Part shown: in pieces, positions 32,371-43,546 of the stretch
Layout: the number at the start of each line of letters is the position of its first letter
How positions within the stretch are numbered: the stretch's first letter is position 1
NCBI GenBank assembly: GCA_015179125.1
Contig: WHVA01000508.1
Coordinates: 1 to 64,000 of the forward strand
From: Gautieria morchelliformis
Taxonomy: Eukaryota; Basidiomycota; Agaricomycetes; Gomphales; Gomphaceae
Length of the DNA: 64,000 nucleotides
Direction: 5' to 3'
Made by a program: the position numbers and the translations under genes
The notes under the pieces: model-generated
The model's database searches: none
What the model was told of the DNA's origin: nothing
The model's input: the letters and a program-made list of their open reading frames with translations, nothing else

Positions 32371-33237
32371 GAACATATATGTGTACAACGAGTCAAGGTG
32401 CATATATGCATACCACCGAGCTGAGAATCATTTCCACAAATTTATTATCAGGTCATTCTACAGGTCTGACATCATCCATTCCATCATGATATCCAATTAG
32501 GAGCTATTGCATCATGATTGACATTGTTTTGACCCTAAACTCCTAGCACCATCATATTCACATGATTTTGTATGTTATTATGCAGCCTGTGGAGCATTTC
32601 CCATATCAAAGTACACTATCTCAACCCATTCTCTCACCATTTCGAATACCAGTAGTTACTGACATTTCAATATAAGTAGCTACTACCAAATGTACACTAA
32701 AATAATCCAGAAAAATCCTGTTTCCCCTCTGAAGTACCTGTATGCATGTTTGATTGCTATAGAGCTTAGTTCTAGATAGTTTTCTCTAATTCTTTGTTGA
32801 GAGTCAACTATCATTGGTTACACTACACTGTTCCAAAAGCGAACGCTTCGGATCCCTCCTTCCTCTGTTCTCATTCGTTTCCTCCTCGACCAAGTCACGT
32901 GACCAGAACCCACTCCACTGGGCTTAGTCAGCCTGTGCATATACCCTGCACATGGGGTGCACAACACGCACCATTACTCTTTGAGTTCAGTATAATATTT
33001 ATTCTGAATTATCTAACTATAAACATAACAGAGCCGAGGCGCATATATGTGTACAATGAGTCAAGGTGCATATATGCATACCACGGAGCCAAGAATCATT
33101 TCCACAAAATTATTATTGAGTCAAGTCGTCATTCTACAGGTCTGACATCATCCATTCCATATCCATTTAGGAGCTATTGCATCATGATTGACATCATTTT
33201 GACCCTAAACTCTTAGCACCATCATATTCACATGATC
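32371..33237 (+). repeat. Pair of ~200-bp direct repeats
   Basis: 32,371-32,568 and 33,040-33,237 are near-identical (shared stretches such as GTCAAGGTGCATATATGCAT and TTCTACAGGTCTGACATCAT) and enclose a family-4-like segment. Small indels distinguish them. No coding sense. Confidence 0.85.
32569..32990 (+). mobile_element. Family-4-like fragment
   Basis: Matches the reverse of 2,040-2,530 in order (GCAGCCTGTGGAGCATTTCC, CTGTTCCAAAAGCGAA, TCACGTGACC, GTGCACAA), with no clean ends or TSD. Confidence 0.7.
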
Positions 33238-33640
33238 ATCCACTCCTATTCTACACTGTTTAAATAGTTGAATTCTACAAACAAATAAAACATGATTTTA
33301 TGACTTTATTCCTTGCCAGCTTCGAGTTATAAGCCGTACTGGACTATCCTCATTTCTTCCTCACTCTCAGCCTCAGAACTTCAAGTTACAAATTTAAATT
33401 CCTATTCCATTATCATCACTCTAAAGCAACTGACACTTGACCTCACCACTGCTTTTTCAGTCCACTGGCACACTTATGGGTCTGCCTGGGAAACCAGATT
33501 CCAGGGCTGCTCGTAAAGTTGAAAAGGAATGTACATATCATCTAGTTGGATTATTCTAAGGTTGCAATAGACAGTCTATCTCATTGCCTGAATAGGTGAG
33601 CCACTCAGGGACATTCAGCAATGTTCCATTTTCAAATTTT
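33238..33640. other. Non-genic sequence
   Basis: AT-rich DNA between the direct repeat and the Harbinger terminal region. Nothing recognisable on either strand. Confidence 0.5.
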
Positions 33641-33714
33641 ACCGCTCTAAACGCAGTGATTCTAAGTTACGTTGTTTACAATAGACAATATTAGTTTGTA
33701 ATATATAGTAGTTG
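33641..33714 (+). repeat. Harbinger left terminal inverted repeat
   Basis: Contains ATTAGTTTGTAATATATAG, matching the reverse complement of the right end at 37,151-37,209; outer part (CTCTAAACGCAGTG) matches less well. Confidence 0.6.
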
Positions 33715-33769
33715 CGGAGTACGCCGAACTGCTAATCCTATCCTACAGGCGCGTGAGAAAATATTAGCA

Positions 33770-34975
33770 ATGTCGCGTCCACTCCAGCCCACACCCATGC
33801 GTCCATTCCAGCCCACCACCGCATCGCATGTGAGTATGCAGCCAATCCCGCCCGCTGTCTTTTATAACACCCCTAGCACTCCAATCGCGTGACAAGCAGG
33901 TGGGATTGAGGAAAGGCTCAGTCCCGCCCTTTTCTCTAACTCTACTAATGCGCCCCATCCACCGGCTGTCGCCCTCTCCCTCGTTACCTCGGTCGCTGCA
34001 CCCCCTAGCACACCTGACGAGTCATCGAACACCGGGTTGGATGCGTCAGGTGTGCTAGGGTCACAACCCATATCTTCACACAAGGCACGTGAAGCCTTTT
34101 CTTTGCATGACCTCGACCAACTTCTCTGTGCTGTGATCGAGGTCAACCCATACATGGGACCACGGGCAAAGCTGGGTGAACACTGGAAAGAAGTGGCCAG
34201 GCGCATGCAAGAGAGTGGGTCTTGCCTGAACCGTGAGCCAGACACACTCAAGAACAAAGTGGCATCCCTGCTCGCTTGGGTGGAGGTGCATCCTAGCATA
34301 ATTATTTTATCTAAATTGCACGCTGACTAGAAGAGAGTAGGGGGGAAAAAAGAAGACTCCCCGGTCTGCTCTTGGTAAAGAGTGGGAGCGCGATCCAGCC
34401 CTGTTCGCCTCGCTCTCAGGGAAGCTGGATGCCATGCAGCATCTCGAGTTGGAGGCGAAAGGGACCAGGGAGGAGCAGAAGGAGCGCGAAAAACAGGTGA
34501 GTGAAGGGCTTTGTTCATGATATTTATTGGCTACTAACTATCTAATCAATAGGTTCAGAACGCGGCGAAGAATGCGGGAGAGACTATGCGAGACGCCATG
34601 GTGATATGCCAGCGACCTAGGCAGAAGCGAGGACGCTCCCCATCTCGATCGGTTGGGATTTCTGAGAAGGAGAATGATGGCAGTCAATTGGCGAGCATAT
34701 CTAGGACAGATACCTGTGAGAGCTTCGGACGGAAACGTTCCTGTGTAGGAGGGAGGCGGAGGACTGAAACTACACGACTGGTCGAGCTCCTGGAGGAAGC
34801 ACGTGCAGAGACACGCAAGATGCGCGAAGAGGACCGCAAGTTGCATGAGGCGGAACGTGAGGAGGAGAGGAAGGCACGCCAGGCGCTCCTTGAGGAGACA
34901 CGTCATGCGAATGACCAGCAGGAGAGGACAAGCACAGTGCTCCTGGATATCTTGCGGCAGGGGCTCCTTAATTAG
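33770..34975 (+). CDS. Harbinger ORF1: SANT/Myb-like DNA-binding protein
   Basis: Companion protein of PIF/Harbinger transposases, which binds the element ends and helps bring the transposase to the nucleus. Domain: a Myb/SANT-like helix set, FSLHDLDQLLCAVIEVNPYM ... LGEHWKEVARRMQESG ... LNREPDTLKNKVASLLAW. Proposed exons 33,770-33,829, about 33,901-34,285, 34,341-34,496 and 34,553-34,975; introns 34,286-34,340 and 34,497-34,552 have good branch sites (GCTGAC, CTAAC) and restore frame (VE to GGKKKTPRSALGKEWERD; EKQ to VQNAAKNAGE). The C-terminus is a long charged coiled coil (EEARAETRKMREEDRKLHEA). The first intron is less certain, since reading through gives a stop. Otherwise intact. Confidence 0.7.
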
Positions 34976-35268
34976 TTTGAGATGTCTCACTTGCAAAGTA
35001 TTGTTTTCTTGGACAAAATTGACAAATTATTTGTTTCTTGGCAAAAAAAAAGGTTTTCTTGAAAAAAAAATAATTAGTTTGAGATGTCTCACTTGCAAAG
35101 TATTGTTTTCTTGGCCCAAAAGTTTGTTTTCTTGACAAATTTGACAAAATAATTTTTTCTTGACAAAAAAAAAGGTTTTCTTAAAAAAAAAAAGACCTAA
35201 AAATTGTTTGTTGGATCTACAAACAGGGACAGGGGTGGCATACATGCATAAACTGCTAGAGAACATGA

Positions 35269-37015
35269 CTATTCATGGAAGTATTCTTGGAGGAAAGGGG
35301 GAGGACATGAATAACGAAGGGAAGTCTGATTCGGCTCCAAGCACGAATGTGCATTTGTGAGGAGAACACCAATGCGGTACATGATGCCACACGCATTCCC
35401 CCATATCTTGTGCTTCCAAAAGGCATGGAGGAACAGCCAATCTTGCAACACAAGGCCGAAGCCGTGCTCCACGGATATCCGTACCCCACCCATTGCCGTG
35501 TTCCATGCACGTTGTTCTGGGGTAAGCGCATTCACGGTGGAATAGGGACTCACGATAAAGGGGCTCACCCCATAAGCTGAATCACCGTAAACCTGGAAAT
35601 AACAATCCCCGGGTGCATCCCCTTCCCATGACCCAGGCTGAATCGCATACCACTCGAGATGCTGGAGCAGTGAGCTTTCCTTCAGGACTCCAGCATCATT
35701 CTGTGGGGCCCTGTATGGGCCAGCTAGATGCGCATTGAGTGTCACGCTCTATAGGTCGGAGTAGAATAATAGTCCGGGGTAGATTCAATGTCTAGCAGCG
35801 ACCTTCAGTCGCTGCCTTAATAGAAGCCGGTACTAATTATAAGTCGTTCCTTTGTCTATTCACTGTAGGAATAGCGGGCACTTAAAATAAGTACTTTTTG
35901 CACCCCAAAATCAGTGTCAGGGAAATAATTTTAGCTAACACCAAAATTAAGTACATTTGGGCACTTAAATTAATCTACCCAAAAGCAGCAGTCCAAGTCA
36001 CCGTAGCACGCCGACTGCCTCGAGTCTTGAGATGACAAATTCACTTACTAAGTTAGCACAAGCAAATCATTGTGAGCACAGCAAAGAACCATCACATCGT
36101 CTAGCGCTGTGGAAAACGGCTCTAGGGTTTGGGCCGCATGTGCGTGCAATAATGAGATTTGGTAAGTCAATTCAATGTCCGACACTTTCCAAATTGCAAC
36201 TCCTTCCTACCGCCATGACCCCCCAACAACGAACAACCCGTTGGGGACGATAACCCCCTGAAACTTCATGCCATGACATTTCTTGTAACTGGTGTAGGCA
36301 ACCTCCTGATACATCCCTGGCCGGCATGTCTGCCGGATCGTGCAATCGATGAAGCCGTAGACGCTGCGACAGGGTGCTCCGAAATCATAAAGGGCATCGG
36401 CGTACTCGCCCAGCTTCTCCGGGGACAAAAGCCCATGCCGGTCCCAGTCAAGGAGAAAGCCCCACCAAGCATTGATGAAAGAGGCCGTCTCGTTGGTGAT
36501 TTGGGAGATAGTGGACTGAGGACGGTGGTACTTTGTGCATAAGGACCACTGGTCCTCTGGGCTCCGCAGGCGTGCACAAAGAAGTGAGATCGCCTCAAGG
36601 GCACTTGCACGGCTCCCGGCAGCTGTGATGAGAGGTTTCGGGAGCTGCAAAAGATCCGCAAGGAGCTGAAGTTCCCCTGCTGTAAACCTAATGTGGTTTT
36701 TGTGAGTTTGTTCAAGCATTCACGTGTAGTGTATACTCACCTGAACCTCCAGATGCACTCGGCCTCACTCATCTGCCAGAGGTACTCCGGCGTTATCCGC
36801 TCGCCCCCCTGTTCTGGGTGTGGGACCACTTTGGGCAAAGAACTGCAGACGACTGAGATGGAGAGTGTGTCGTCAGGTGTCAGGTCATGGGTCGGTTCAG
36901 CGGTTGTGGTGCCAGAGGGGTGAATTCCAGAGCCAGGAGTACGTTGTTGCAGGAGGAGGAGGGGCACAACAGTGGCAAGAAGAGTCTTTCGCTGGTGGAG
37001 GTTGACAGGAGGCAT
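35269..37015 (-). pseudogene. Harbinger DDE transposase (copy 1), split
   Basis: Cut-and-paste nuclease of the DDE_Tnp_4 (HARBI1-like) family. Exon 1 is 36,741-37,015 (ends SEAECIWRF), intron 36,688-36,740, exon 2 begins FTAGELQLLADLLQLPKP. All three acidic positions are recognisable: YGFIDCT (first Asp), YGDSAYGVSPF (second Asp), ISVEHGFG (Glu). Between GVIVPNGL and HLAGPYRAPQND the frame is broken by the insertion at 35,740-36,235. The C-terminus is normal (EYFHE, stop). Apart from the insert, no lesion is obvious, so the insertion may be what killed it. Confidence 0.78.
35740..36235 (+). mobile_element. ~0.5 kb insertion in Harbinger transposase
   Basis: Absent from the aligned Harbinger copy 2. 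Starts TGTCACGCTCTATAGG; the right end lies near AACAACGAACA. A clean TSD was not found (TTGAG left, TTGGG right at best). No coding sequence; possibly a small solo LTR. Confidence 0.55.
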
Positions 37016-37150
37016 AAGGAGAGCAGCGAGGATGGAGCAGCGTGTTCGGAATATATGGTCCTAAACACGCGTCAGTCACGTGCATCTAATAACTGTGGAA
37101 AAGATTATTTCCCTGGGCGGCAATATTATACGATAATCTCATATTATCAT

Positions 37151-37209
37151 ACATAATATATACTACAAACTAATATACTCTAATAAGCCACTCACCGCGT
37201 TTTAGGGCT
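37151..37209 (-). repeat. Harbinger right terminal inverted repeat
   Basis: Reverse complement shares ATTAGTTTGTAGTATATA with the left end; the same motif closes Harbinger copy 2 near 30,816-30,835. Confidence 0.6.
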
Positions 37210-38033
37210 TGGTGTTTGTGGTCGGAATACATATCCTGATCCGATATGGTTTGAGACAGGGTTACATAAAGCAAGGTACTAGTTAGTAATCAGATTCCAC
37301 GATGATCCCGGCAAGGTGAACGTCCAAATACCCGGGAGTGACATCAAATCTAATCGACCATGTGTCCTACCTCAAAGGTATCGGATTCTGGTCACCCTCC
37401 ATCCTCGATGACAAGCTTTAGTGCCAATTGGTTGAGTGCTTGCTAGCAATTGCTCTCAAACGTGCTTTGACCATGTGAGGTCAACCCAGAATGCATCCGG
37501 GGAGCTATACATTCACCAAATGAACTTAGAAAATATTTTTATGTAACAGCGCCGATGCTCGTACTAATATACTAATAGTACTAAGTACTAGTACTACTTG
37601 TACTTGTAAGTTCATTTTGTTTCAGACTCCGTCGCTTTCACTCCTACCACCACAACCCACTCGCGGTGTGCCTCTGGCGGCTATAATAACATCCTTCTCG
37701 ACTGTTGATCCCTGCCTCAGAGTCAGTCAGCTCAACAATCGGTACTCTGCGTTGGCAATTGATACCATAGGCTTGTGACAACGCGAGAACAGGGGGGGCA
37801 ACCGAGTGAAGGGTGCGTCCCTCGCCCTCCCACGCCGCATGCTGACTGACCCACAGGGTGCTACGCGCACACGCACACGCCGTGCATCGCACAACTCGAA
37901 GACGGGCACGAAGACGTGGTGCGGAACAAGGGTGTGCCGCAGTTTTGTGTCTCTCTTTCTGTGTGGTTGGGCTGATGCGGTGTTGGTCAGATTCATATTC
38001 GTTTTTTTTGGTTTTTGTCGCCTCGCTCGAGAT
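37210..38033. other. Non-genic sequence
   Basis: Transition from transposon DNA to gene space. Contains short ACTA/GTACTA repeats near 37,565-37,610. Open frames on both strands after 37,720 are GC-rich shadows around the WD40 fragment. Confidence 0.5.
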
Positions 38034-38450
38034 GCTGGTCGATGACGCCGCGGCGCGAAGCTCGGGGACCTGTATATCCGCAGCATGCGATTTAGCCCCG
38101 GCGGGAAGCTCCTCATGATGGTTGCTGAGGATAAACAGATACGCATGAGTGGCGCGACGTGTTCGCGAGGGCGGGGGAGCGGGCGGGGTGCGGTGATGGG
38201 TGCTGACTTTGCCTCTTTTTTTTCTGCTTTCGCAGGTCTAGCATGTCGCAAAGAAGCCCATCCACACCGTGTTCGAGGGGCACCAGGAGGAAATCTATTC
38301 GCTTGAATTTTCCGGCGACGGGCGGCTTATCATGTCTGGTCCTGGAATAAGGTGCGGTGCTGCTATGACGCGGACACTGATGCTGACGTGCGCGCACAGA
38401 CGACGCATATATGGGATATAGAGACAAGGGGGAGTGGGGACGCTGTCGAG
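38034..38450 (+). pseudogene. TUP1-like WD40 corepressor fragment
   Basis: Two or three WD40 blades resembling the fungal general corepressor Tup1: GDLYIRSMRFSPGGK and AEDKQIR at about 38,067-38,143, then a 3' splice site (TTTCGCAG at 38,235), then KKPIHTVFEGHQEEIYSLEF and GDGRLIMSG, and finally HIWDIET near 38,408-38,428. In Tup1 these motifs follow in the same order. Here the second exon begins with a stop in place of the Trp of W-D, a frameshift precedes GDLYIR, and another lies before IWDIE. The N-terminal tetramerisation region and the last blades are missing. A partial, non-functional duplicate; the true gene must be elsewhere. Confidence 0.75.
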
Positions 38451-39155
38451 AATGTGTGTGACTGTTTTTTGTATTGGTTTCAAATAATATTATCTCTGTT
38501 TATTTTAATATATGTCTGTGGGTTAAATTATCTCATACTGGTTTGGAATACAATTACCTGTTACAAGCAGGTGTGCCTGTAGGTCACTGCGCTCCAAGTA
38601 GACTATATGCGCGAGGCCGTTCCTGCAAGGTTGGCACCTGACAATGAGGCTCACTTATAATATGATTCACTAGGGTATTTACACATCCGAATAGGTGATG
38701 CACTCAGATACACAATCAATGACGTGCGTATCTAATGTGCACGCATCCTAGGGTTGGTCAGACCTATTTGGAGATCTGCGTACCTCACCTACTCTTTTGC
38801 CGAGCACCAACATAAACTGACTAATTTTCAGGTTCTCAGACTACAATTACCAACCCTTAAAACGCGGTGACTGCACCGAACATTAGTTTCCCTAAGGATA
38901 TGATTTTCTGCAACATGGTGTTTCGCCAATAACGTTCTCCCTACGGGTATAAGTATAACCCATGTTTATTCTAAATCAGAGCTCATGTGCATCTGGTTCA
39001 AAATCAGGATTAGCGTCATCAATTTGTGATCCTGTGATAAATACACATATGGCTGAGTTACTGTTACAAATGTTAATGAAGTCAAGGATACATCGGATGA
39101 TACATGGTGCGATATTGACCAGAAATACACTGATAAATACATACGTGACATTTGC
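38451..39155. other. Intergenic sequence
   Basis: No gene seen on either strand; AT-rich after 38,460 with only short frames. Confidence 0.5.
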
Positions 39156-40367
39156 TCATATTTGTTGAATGTTCATATGATCAGTTGGTGATATGCTCCT
39201 GCCGATATCGTGTTGCAATGGAATGTAGCACTCGCTATCTTCCCACAGAACGAGCATGGCTGCACGGGCGGAAAAGGAGTCGCCGTATTGCTCGAGCCAC
39301 CAGTCATGGGTGCGAACATCCGAAGGCAGCGGTGACCAGCCATAGACTCTCTCGCTGTCGTCGTCGTCAGGCGGACGATACCGCCAATGGATAGTGTCGA
39401 TAATGACTTGTGTTAGATGACATGCGGTGGCTTTGATGGTATGGAGCGCCGCGAAATGGGAGAAAAGATATGGATCTGGCGAGCGTGCGCTACGGGAGAG
39501 CAGCAGCTCAACAGAGTGCAAGGATGAAAGGGTAGAAAGATCCTCCAAAAGGTCAGGACTATATTTCTGGTGAGCTTACAGGTAAGCGATGATTAGTGTG
39601 TAGAAGAGAAAACATACGTGGGCGCGTCTGCTGACAAAGACATTGAAAAAAACATCTGTTAGGTACGGTAGCATCCGGGCTGTCATTCTGAGAGCCTTGG
39701 AGGCGGCGTTTGTATCCCTTCCCGTAAGATTGAAGTGCATGATCTGTACTGGTCCCCGGGACCGTCGGAAGTAGGGGAGTAAACACTGAAGCGCGTGATA
39801 TTCCATGTGCGTGGGTGACGACACACATCTAACAGGTCGACCCGCCGCTAATTGAAAGGGTTTGTACCCCGAAGAGAGCTCAAGCTCCTCGAGCTGTGGC
39901 AAGAATTGCTCCGACCACAGTTCCGGCTGGCCCTCGCCAACTGAGTCCAAAGCAATGATGCCACGCTCAAGAAGATGAGCCTCAAAGTGATGAGCAAACG
40001 CCTCAGACATGGAGAGTCTGAGCTTCGCAACATGTTTTGTTTGTATGAGAGCCTCGAGCAGGAGGAGAGAAAAGGCGGGGTCAATCGACCAAAGACGGAG
40101 GTCAAGATGACGAACGACGGTAGAGAGTGTACTGTTGTGACTGGAAGACAATGCGTGAAGACATATGGAGACCCGTTCAGGCTTCCAATCGGGATGATCT
40201 ATAGATGTATACAGAAGCTTTGTCGTAAAGGCTCGCCATTGCCTGCAAACAGGTGCAATGGTAGCGAGGGTGGTCATAGGAAGGCATTCGAATATCTTAA
40301 CAACAAGTTCAGACGGAAGGGTCTCCATAGAGTGGTTAGGACTTGGGACGCACTGCAAAACAGCCAT
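39156..40367 (-). CDS. F-box protein
   Basis: Likely substrate adaptor of an SCF-type ubiquitin ligase: an N-terminal F-box (METLPSELVVKIFECLP ... APVCRQWRAFTTKLLY, about residues 14-52) followed by a divergent leucine-rich region (HLDLRLW, QLEELELSSG). Two exons: 39,618-40,367 and 39,156-39,566, with intron 39,567-39,617 (51 bp, donor GTATGT, acceptor CCAG) joining RRAH to KYSPDLLEDL in frame. Product about 386 residues. The first ATG is at 40,367; an internal Met (METLPSEL) 13 codons in is an alternative start. It is transcribed away from the ZNF511-like gene with 46 bp between start codons. The substrate is unknown. Confidence 0.82.
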
Positions 40368-40413
40368 GAGGCATGTTTAAATCCCGACGCGAGTTACGTA
40401 ATTTCGCGTAACG
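40368..40413. promoter_or_regulatory. 46-bp divergent promoter/5' region
   Basis: Separates the start codons of the F-box and ZNF511-like genes. Too short for two independent promoters with normal leaders, so transcripts probably start inside each other's gene or one ATG is misplaced. Confidence 0.5.
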
Positions 40414-41618
40414 ATGAGCTTCAAACGAGCCCGCAGTTCGAGTCCATCGTCGTCGCTTTCATCCACTTCCTCACCCCCGTCTCCTGCCTCGAAACTTTTC
40501 AAAGTTGTTCCAGACGCTCTTTACACATCTCGTACTTGCGCGCTGCCTCCAACATGCTCGTATCCGCATAAGCCTACCCAGCTCTCATCGGCACATGAGG
40601 TTGAAGAACATTATGCAAAATATCATACTCACGTATGCGAGCATGAGCGCTGTAAGAGTGTTTTTCCAGAGGCAAGGTTCCTAGAGTTGGTGAGTCCACT
40701 TTGAACTAGTCCCACGCCAGCACTGCTGTTTAGTGCCTTGTTATTATTTCCGTTGCTCCGTGGTGCTGCATAGCACTTCGCTGAGTGTCATGACCCGATT
40801 ACAGCTCTGAAGAAGGAGCGGGGCGAGAAGACTGTGAGTTTCCTTTTCAGCCTCGGTCCCGTAATTGACATATTGGCCAGTTCTCGTGTTATCTTGCGAC
40901 ATGTCCCCGACTCTTCATGACCCCCAAAGGGCGCCGCCTTCACCTCATTCAATCTCATGGATATCCCAAACAGTTCTTTTTTTCAGTCACAAATAAAGGC
41001 ATTGGTGGGTTGCTCCATAAATGGGGTCAGGGTGCAAGTCTATATCGTGGCAACTGGAGATCACGCGACCAGGTTCGCGACATGGAGAGAGGAAGTGAGA
41101 ACGAGGACGAAATCAGGAGCGAAAGTGGAACAGGAAGTGAGATGGATGTTGAAGAGATTGGTCAACATAAAGTTAACGGGAAGCGGGGGCCACCACATAA
41201 GACTGGTAGGGGAGATGACATCCTGGATAATACCATCGAAATTATGTCAGGACCAAGTACTATCCTTTCCCCGTCTTCTGCTCGCCCACGCGCAGCTGGA
41301 AGCTCAGAAGCTGACATCCTCGCGAACGCCATGTCTTCGTTGACCCTCGTCCCGGATAAGATTCGATTTGGACGTGGTGGAAAAAGGGTGGGTTTGGGCA
41401 TTCGCATCCGGCAAAGCCGGCACAAACAGGGAGGGCCGTACATCCCGAGTTGGTGCAAAATAACATCGACGAGAAAGTTGGTAGCCAGAAGCTTTTCAAA
41501 GGACATGGTGGAAGGAGACGACGTACTGCTCAATGCAAGGCGAGCGATGGGACAAGCAGTTTATCCGGGGACCCTGATGTTGTTTCTATCTAAGGATCCT
41601 TCTAAGTTCTTTCGGTGA
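40414..41618 (+). CDS. ZNF511-like C2H2 zinc-finger protein
   Basis: Matches the layout of animal ZNF511: three spaced C2H2-type fingers, here C-A-L-P-P-T-C...EHYAKYHTHVC, CEHERCKSVFPEARFLELH...ECH and CYLATCPRLFMTPKGRRLH...SH, followed by a conserved GYPKQFFFSVTNKGIGGLL. Three exons: 40,414-40,689, 40,774-40,833 and 40,881-41,618; introns of 84 and 47 bp, both GTGAGT donors, keep phase 0. About 357 residues. The C-terminal half is acidic then basic and low in structure (SENEDEIRSESGTGSE). ZNF511 is thought to act in the nucleus; the function in fungi is not known to me. Confidence 0.8.
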
Positions 41619-42051
41619 GCAACTATGTTGTACTGCATGAATGGCGAGTTTGTTGGTGTTGTTGTACTATCGTATCGACACCAGTTCTATTGCACGGTCT
41701 CAAGTTAGCGGTGTGATTATCTATGTCACGCGAACTTGGTAATCTGCGATGTGCTCTCGGCAAATTAGACTGCATCATAACTATGTCACGCTCTCTAGAG
41801 ATAAATGGCGACATCAAACGCCGTGAACCAGTTGTCAGCCTGGGAGATAATTGCGAAGGTGTCGCAAACACCTGGTGGCACTGGTGACGATCAAAGGCTC
41901 ATGGCATACTCCAACAGAGAATTTGATCGTAGCAACAGAGTTATCCGAAAGCCGATCAAAAACAGTAACAATGATTTTCCCCGCGTGAAATATTAGTTGT
42001 TAAACATACGCACGACCCAGTGAGTTATTGGAAGTTGGGTATAATGGTCGA
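41619..42051. other. Convergent 3' intergenic region
   Basis: 433 bp between the convergent ZNF511-like and lipase genes. A 63-codon frame at 41,805 has no recognisable product. TATGTCACGC occurs at 41,723 and 41,783. Confidence 0.5.
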
Positions 42052-43546
42052 CTACAATGGGCAAAAATCACCGCTCATAGAGATATTGTCATAGTAAGGG
42101 CCTGGAATATAAGTCATCAATATGTCAGGTGACCGTACTCGATTAATAGCTTCAAAACCCACCGAAGTGATCATCGACTGATAGGTGCAAGAGATTTTCT
42201 CCATCCACGCATTCCTGCAACGTATCATCAGGTCAATAACATGGCAGAGAAGATACCAAATATAGTACCGAATCCTGGTTCTCTTGTCCTGGACAATTCA
42301 CAGAGGTGGAGTTAGCTTGGATATGAATCTCTCCTGAAAAATGTTGAAAACCGAGGGCACGTGGCGGAACCCTGCCGACGGGGTCATTCTATTGTAGGTT
42401 GTCAAGACATTTTTCCTCGAACAAGATTGCGATACTCACCTTGTTATGAATGTGCGTAAGTCCCGGAGCCTAGAGAGGGCCGTTGAAAAAGCTATAACTG
42501 CATATTGTGCTGCATAGACGTACATTCTGATCGACGAAGTTGGCCCAAGCCTGATTTCCACTGCGAGGAAGGCCAAATACCGTTGTCGAAATGGTAACAC
42601 TAGGGTCGAGATGCTGGCGCAGGAACACTGCATCCATAACCGCAATCGCAGCACCTGTTTGGTGGAAGAGGAGGGAAATATTCACCAATAGAACCACGGA
42701 CAATTCATGTGAATAAGCATACCGAGACTGTGTCCATGGATTTCAACCTTGTTCACACCCTTTGACTGCAGGGCAGCAGTGACATTTCCCAATATCTCAT
42801 CAGCAGTCCGAGCAAATGTCAGGGCAAATCCGTCATGGGTTTTGATGGAAGCTACCACGGTGGAATCAGACAGGAATACCGGAGACTAAATTTTAAAATG
42901 CGCACAGCTTGCTCCGGGGAAAAGGGTAGAGTCGAGAGGCTCAAGGTTGAATTCCAAGTCGTTTATAACAGATAGGCTAAAACCAGGCAGCCAATTATAA
43001 AGCTATCGGTGAGGAAGCGTGCCACCCACGGGTTAGTACTGTTGGTGCCTTGATGTGCGACGACGATCGATTGTTCGGTGGGGTCATGTACAATGAAATC
43101 TGACCAAGAATAATTGGTTGTCTACGTCAGTTCGAAATGCATATTTGAGCCGTACTGACACCGGGGGACAAGACCATCGTCTGTTCCGGATTGTGTGTGA
43201 GTGATAAATAAGCCCGATATTGCCTGAATCGTACCTCCTCCAGCCGCAATCGGCTCGATACCGGGAAGGGCGTCACATGCAGGACCACAATTCCAGCTGA
43301 GAACGGCCTGCGGAGAGCAATACGCTATTTGAGAAAATCTGAAAGCAGTCAATCCCGTAAATACTGTGCCACGGCTCGATATAGAGCGCACCTGGCAGGT
43401 TTCACAAATGGGTCAGTCTGAGCAGTTGACAGGATAGAGACGGCTGCATGTGATTTGGTGTTGCCTATTCCGAATATCGGCACAGCGTTGACTCGAGTTG
43501 ACAAAGCCAAAAGGACGGAGAGAATTACGTGGGGGGCCATGGGCAA
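42052..43546 (-). CDS. Secreted class-3 lipase
   Basis: Alpha/beta hydrolase of the fungal lipase_3 family, acting outside the cell on triacylglycerols. Start MPMAPHVILSVLLALSTRVN at 43,546 is a signal peptide. The nucleophile elbow GHSLG is at about 42,723-42,740; the Asp block is NDPVGRVPPRALGF, and the His block HLSVDDHFGPYY. Exons I could fix: 43,392-43,546, 43,235-43,338, ...-42,906, 42,723-42,851, 42,525-42,654, 42,440-42,469, 42,269-42,388, 42,163-42,214, 42,052-42,101; introns 51-68 bp. Between 42,906 and 43,235 blocks FIVHDPTEQSIVVAHQGT and DSTLFPGA are present but I could not join them in phase, so a lesion there is possible. Confidence 0.82.

Larger units (their letters stand above)
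33641..37209. mobile_element. PIF/Harbinger copy 1 with both ORFs
   Basis: About 3.6 kb bounded by degenerate inverted termini. It encodes a SANT/Myb-like protein on plus (33,770-34,975) and a DDE transposase on minus (37,015-35,269), converging. The central 34,976-35,190 is homopolymer-rich (A and T runs). The transposase is split by a ~0.5 kb insert at 35,740. The expected 3-bp TSD was not resolved. Confidence 0.8.

Noticed and set aside
32371..33237. CRISPR-like repeat/spacer organisation
   Set aside because: Only two long repeats, eukaryotic context, no array.
37727..38251. 174-codon minus-strand frame
   Set aside because: Arg/Pro-rich shadow opposite the TUP1-like fragment and its GC-rich intron.
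39975..40571. 198-codon plus-strand frame
   Set aside because: Antisense to the F-box exon and overlapping the ZNF511-like start in another frame.
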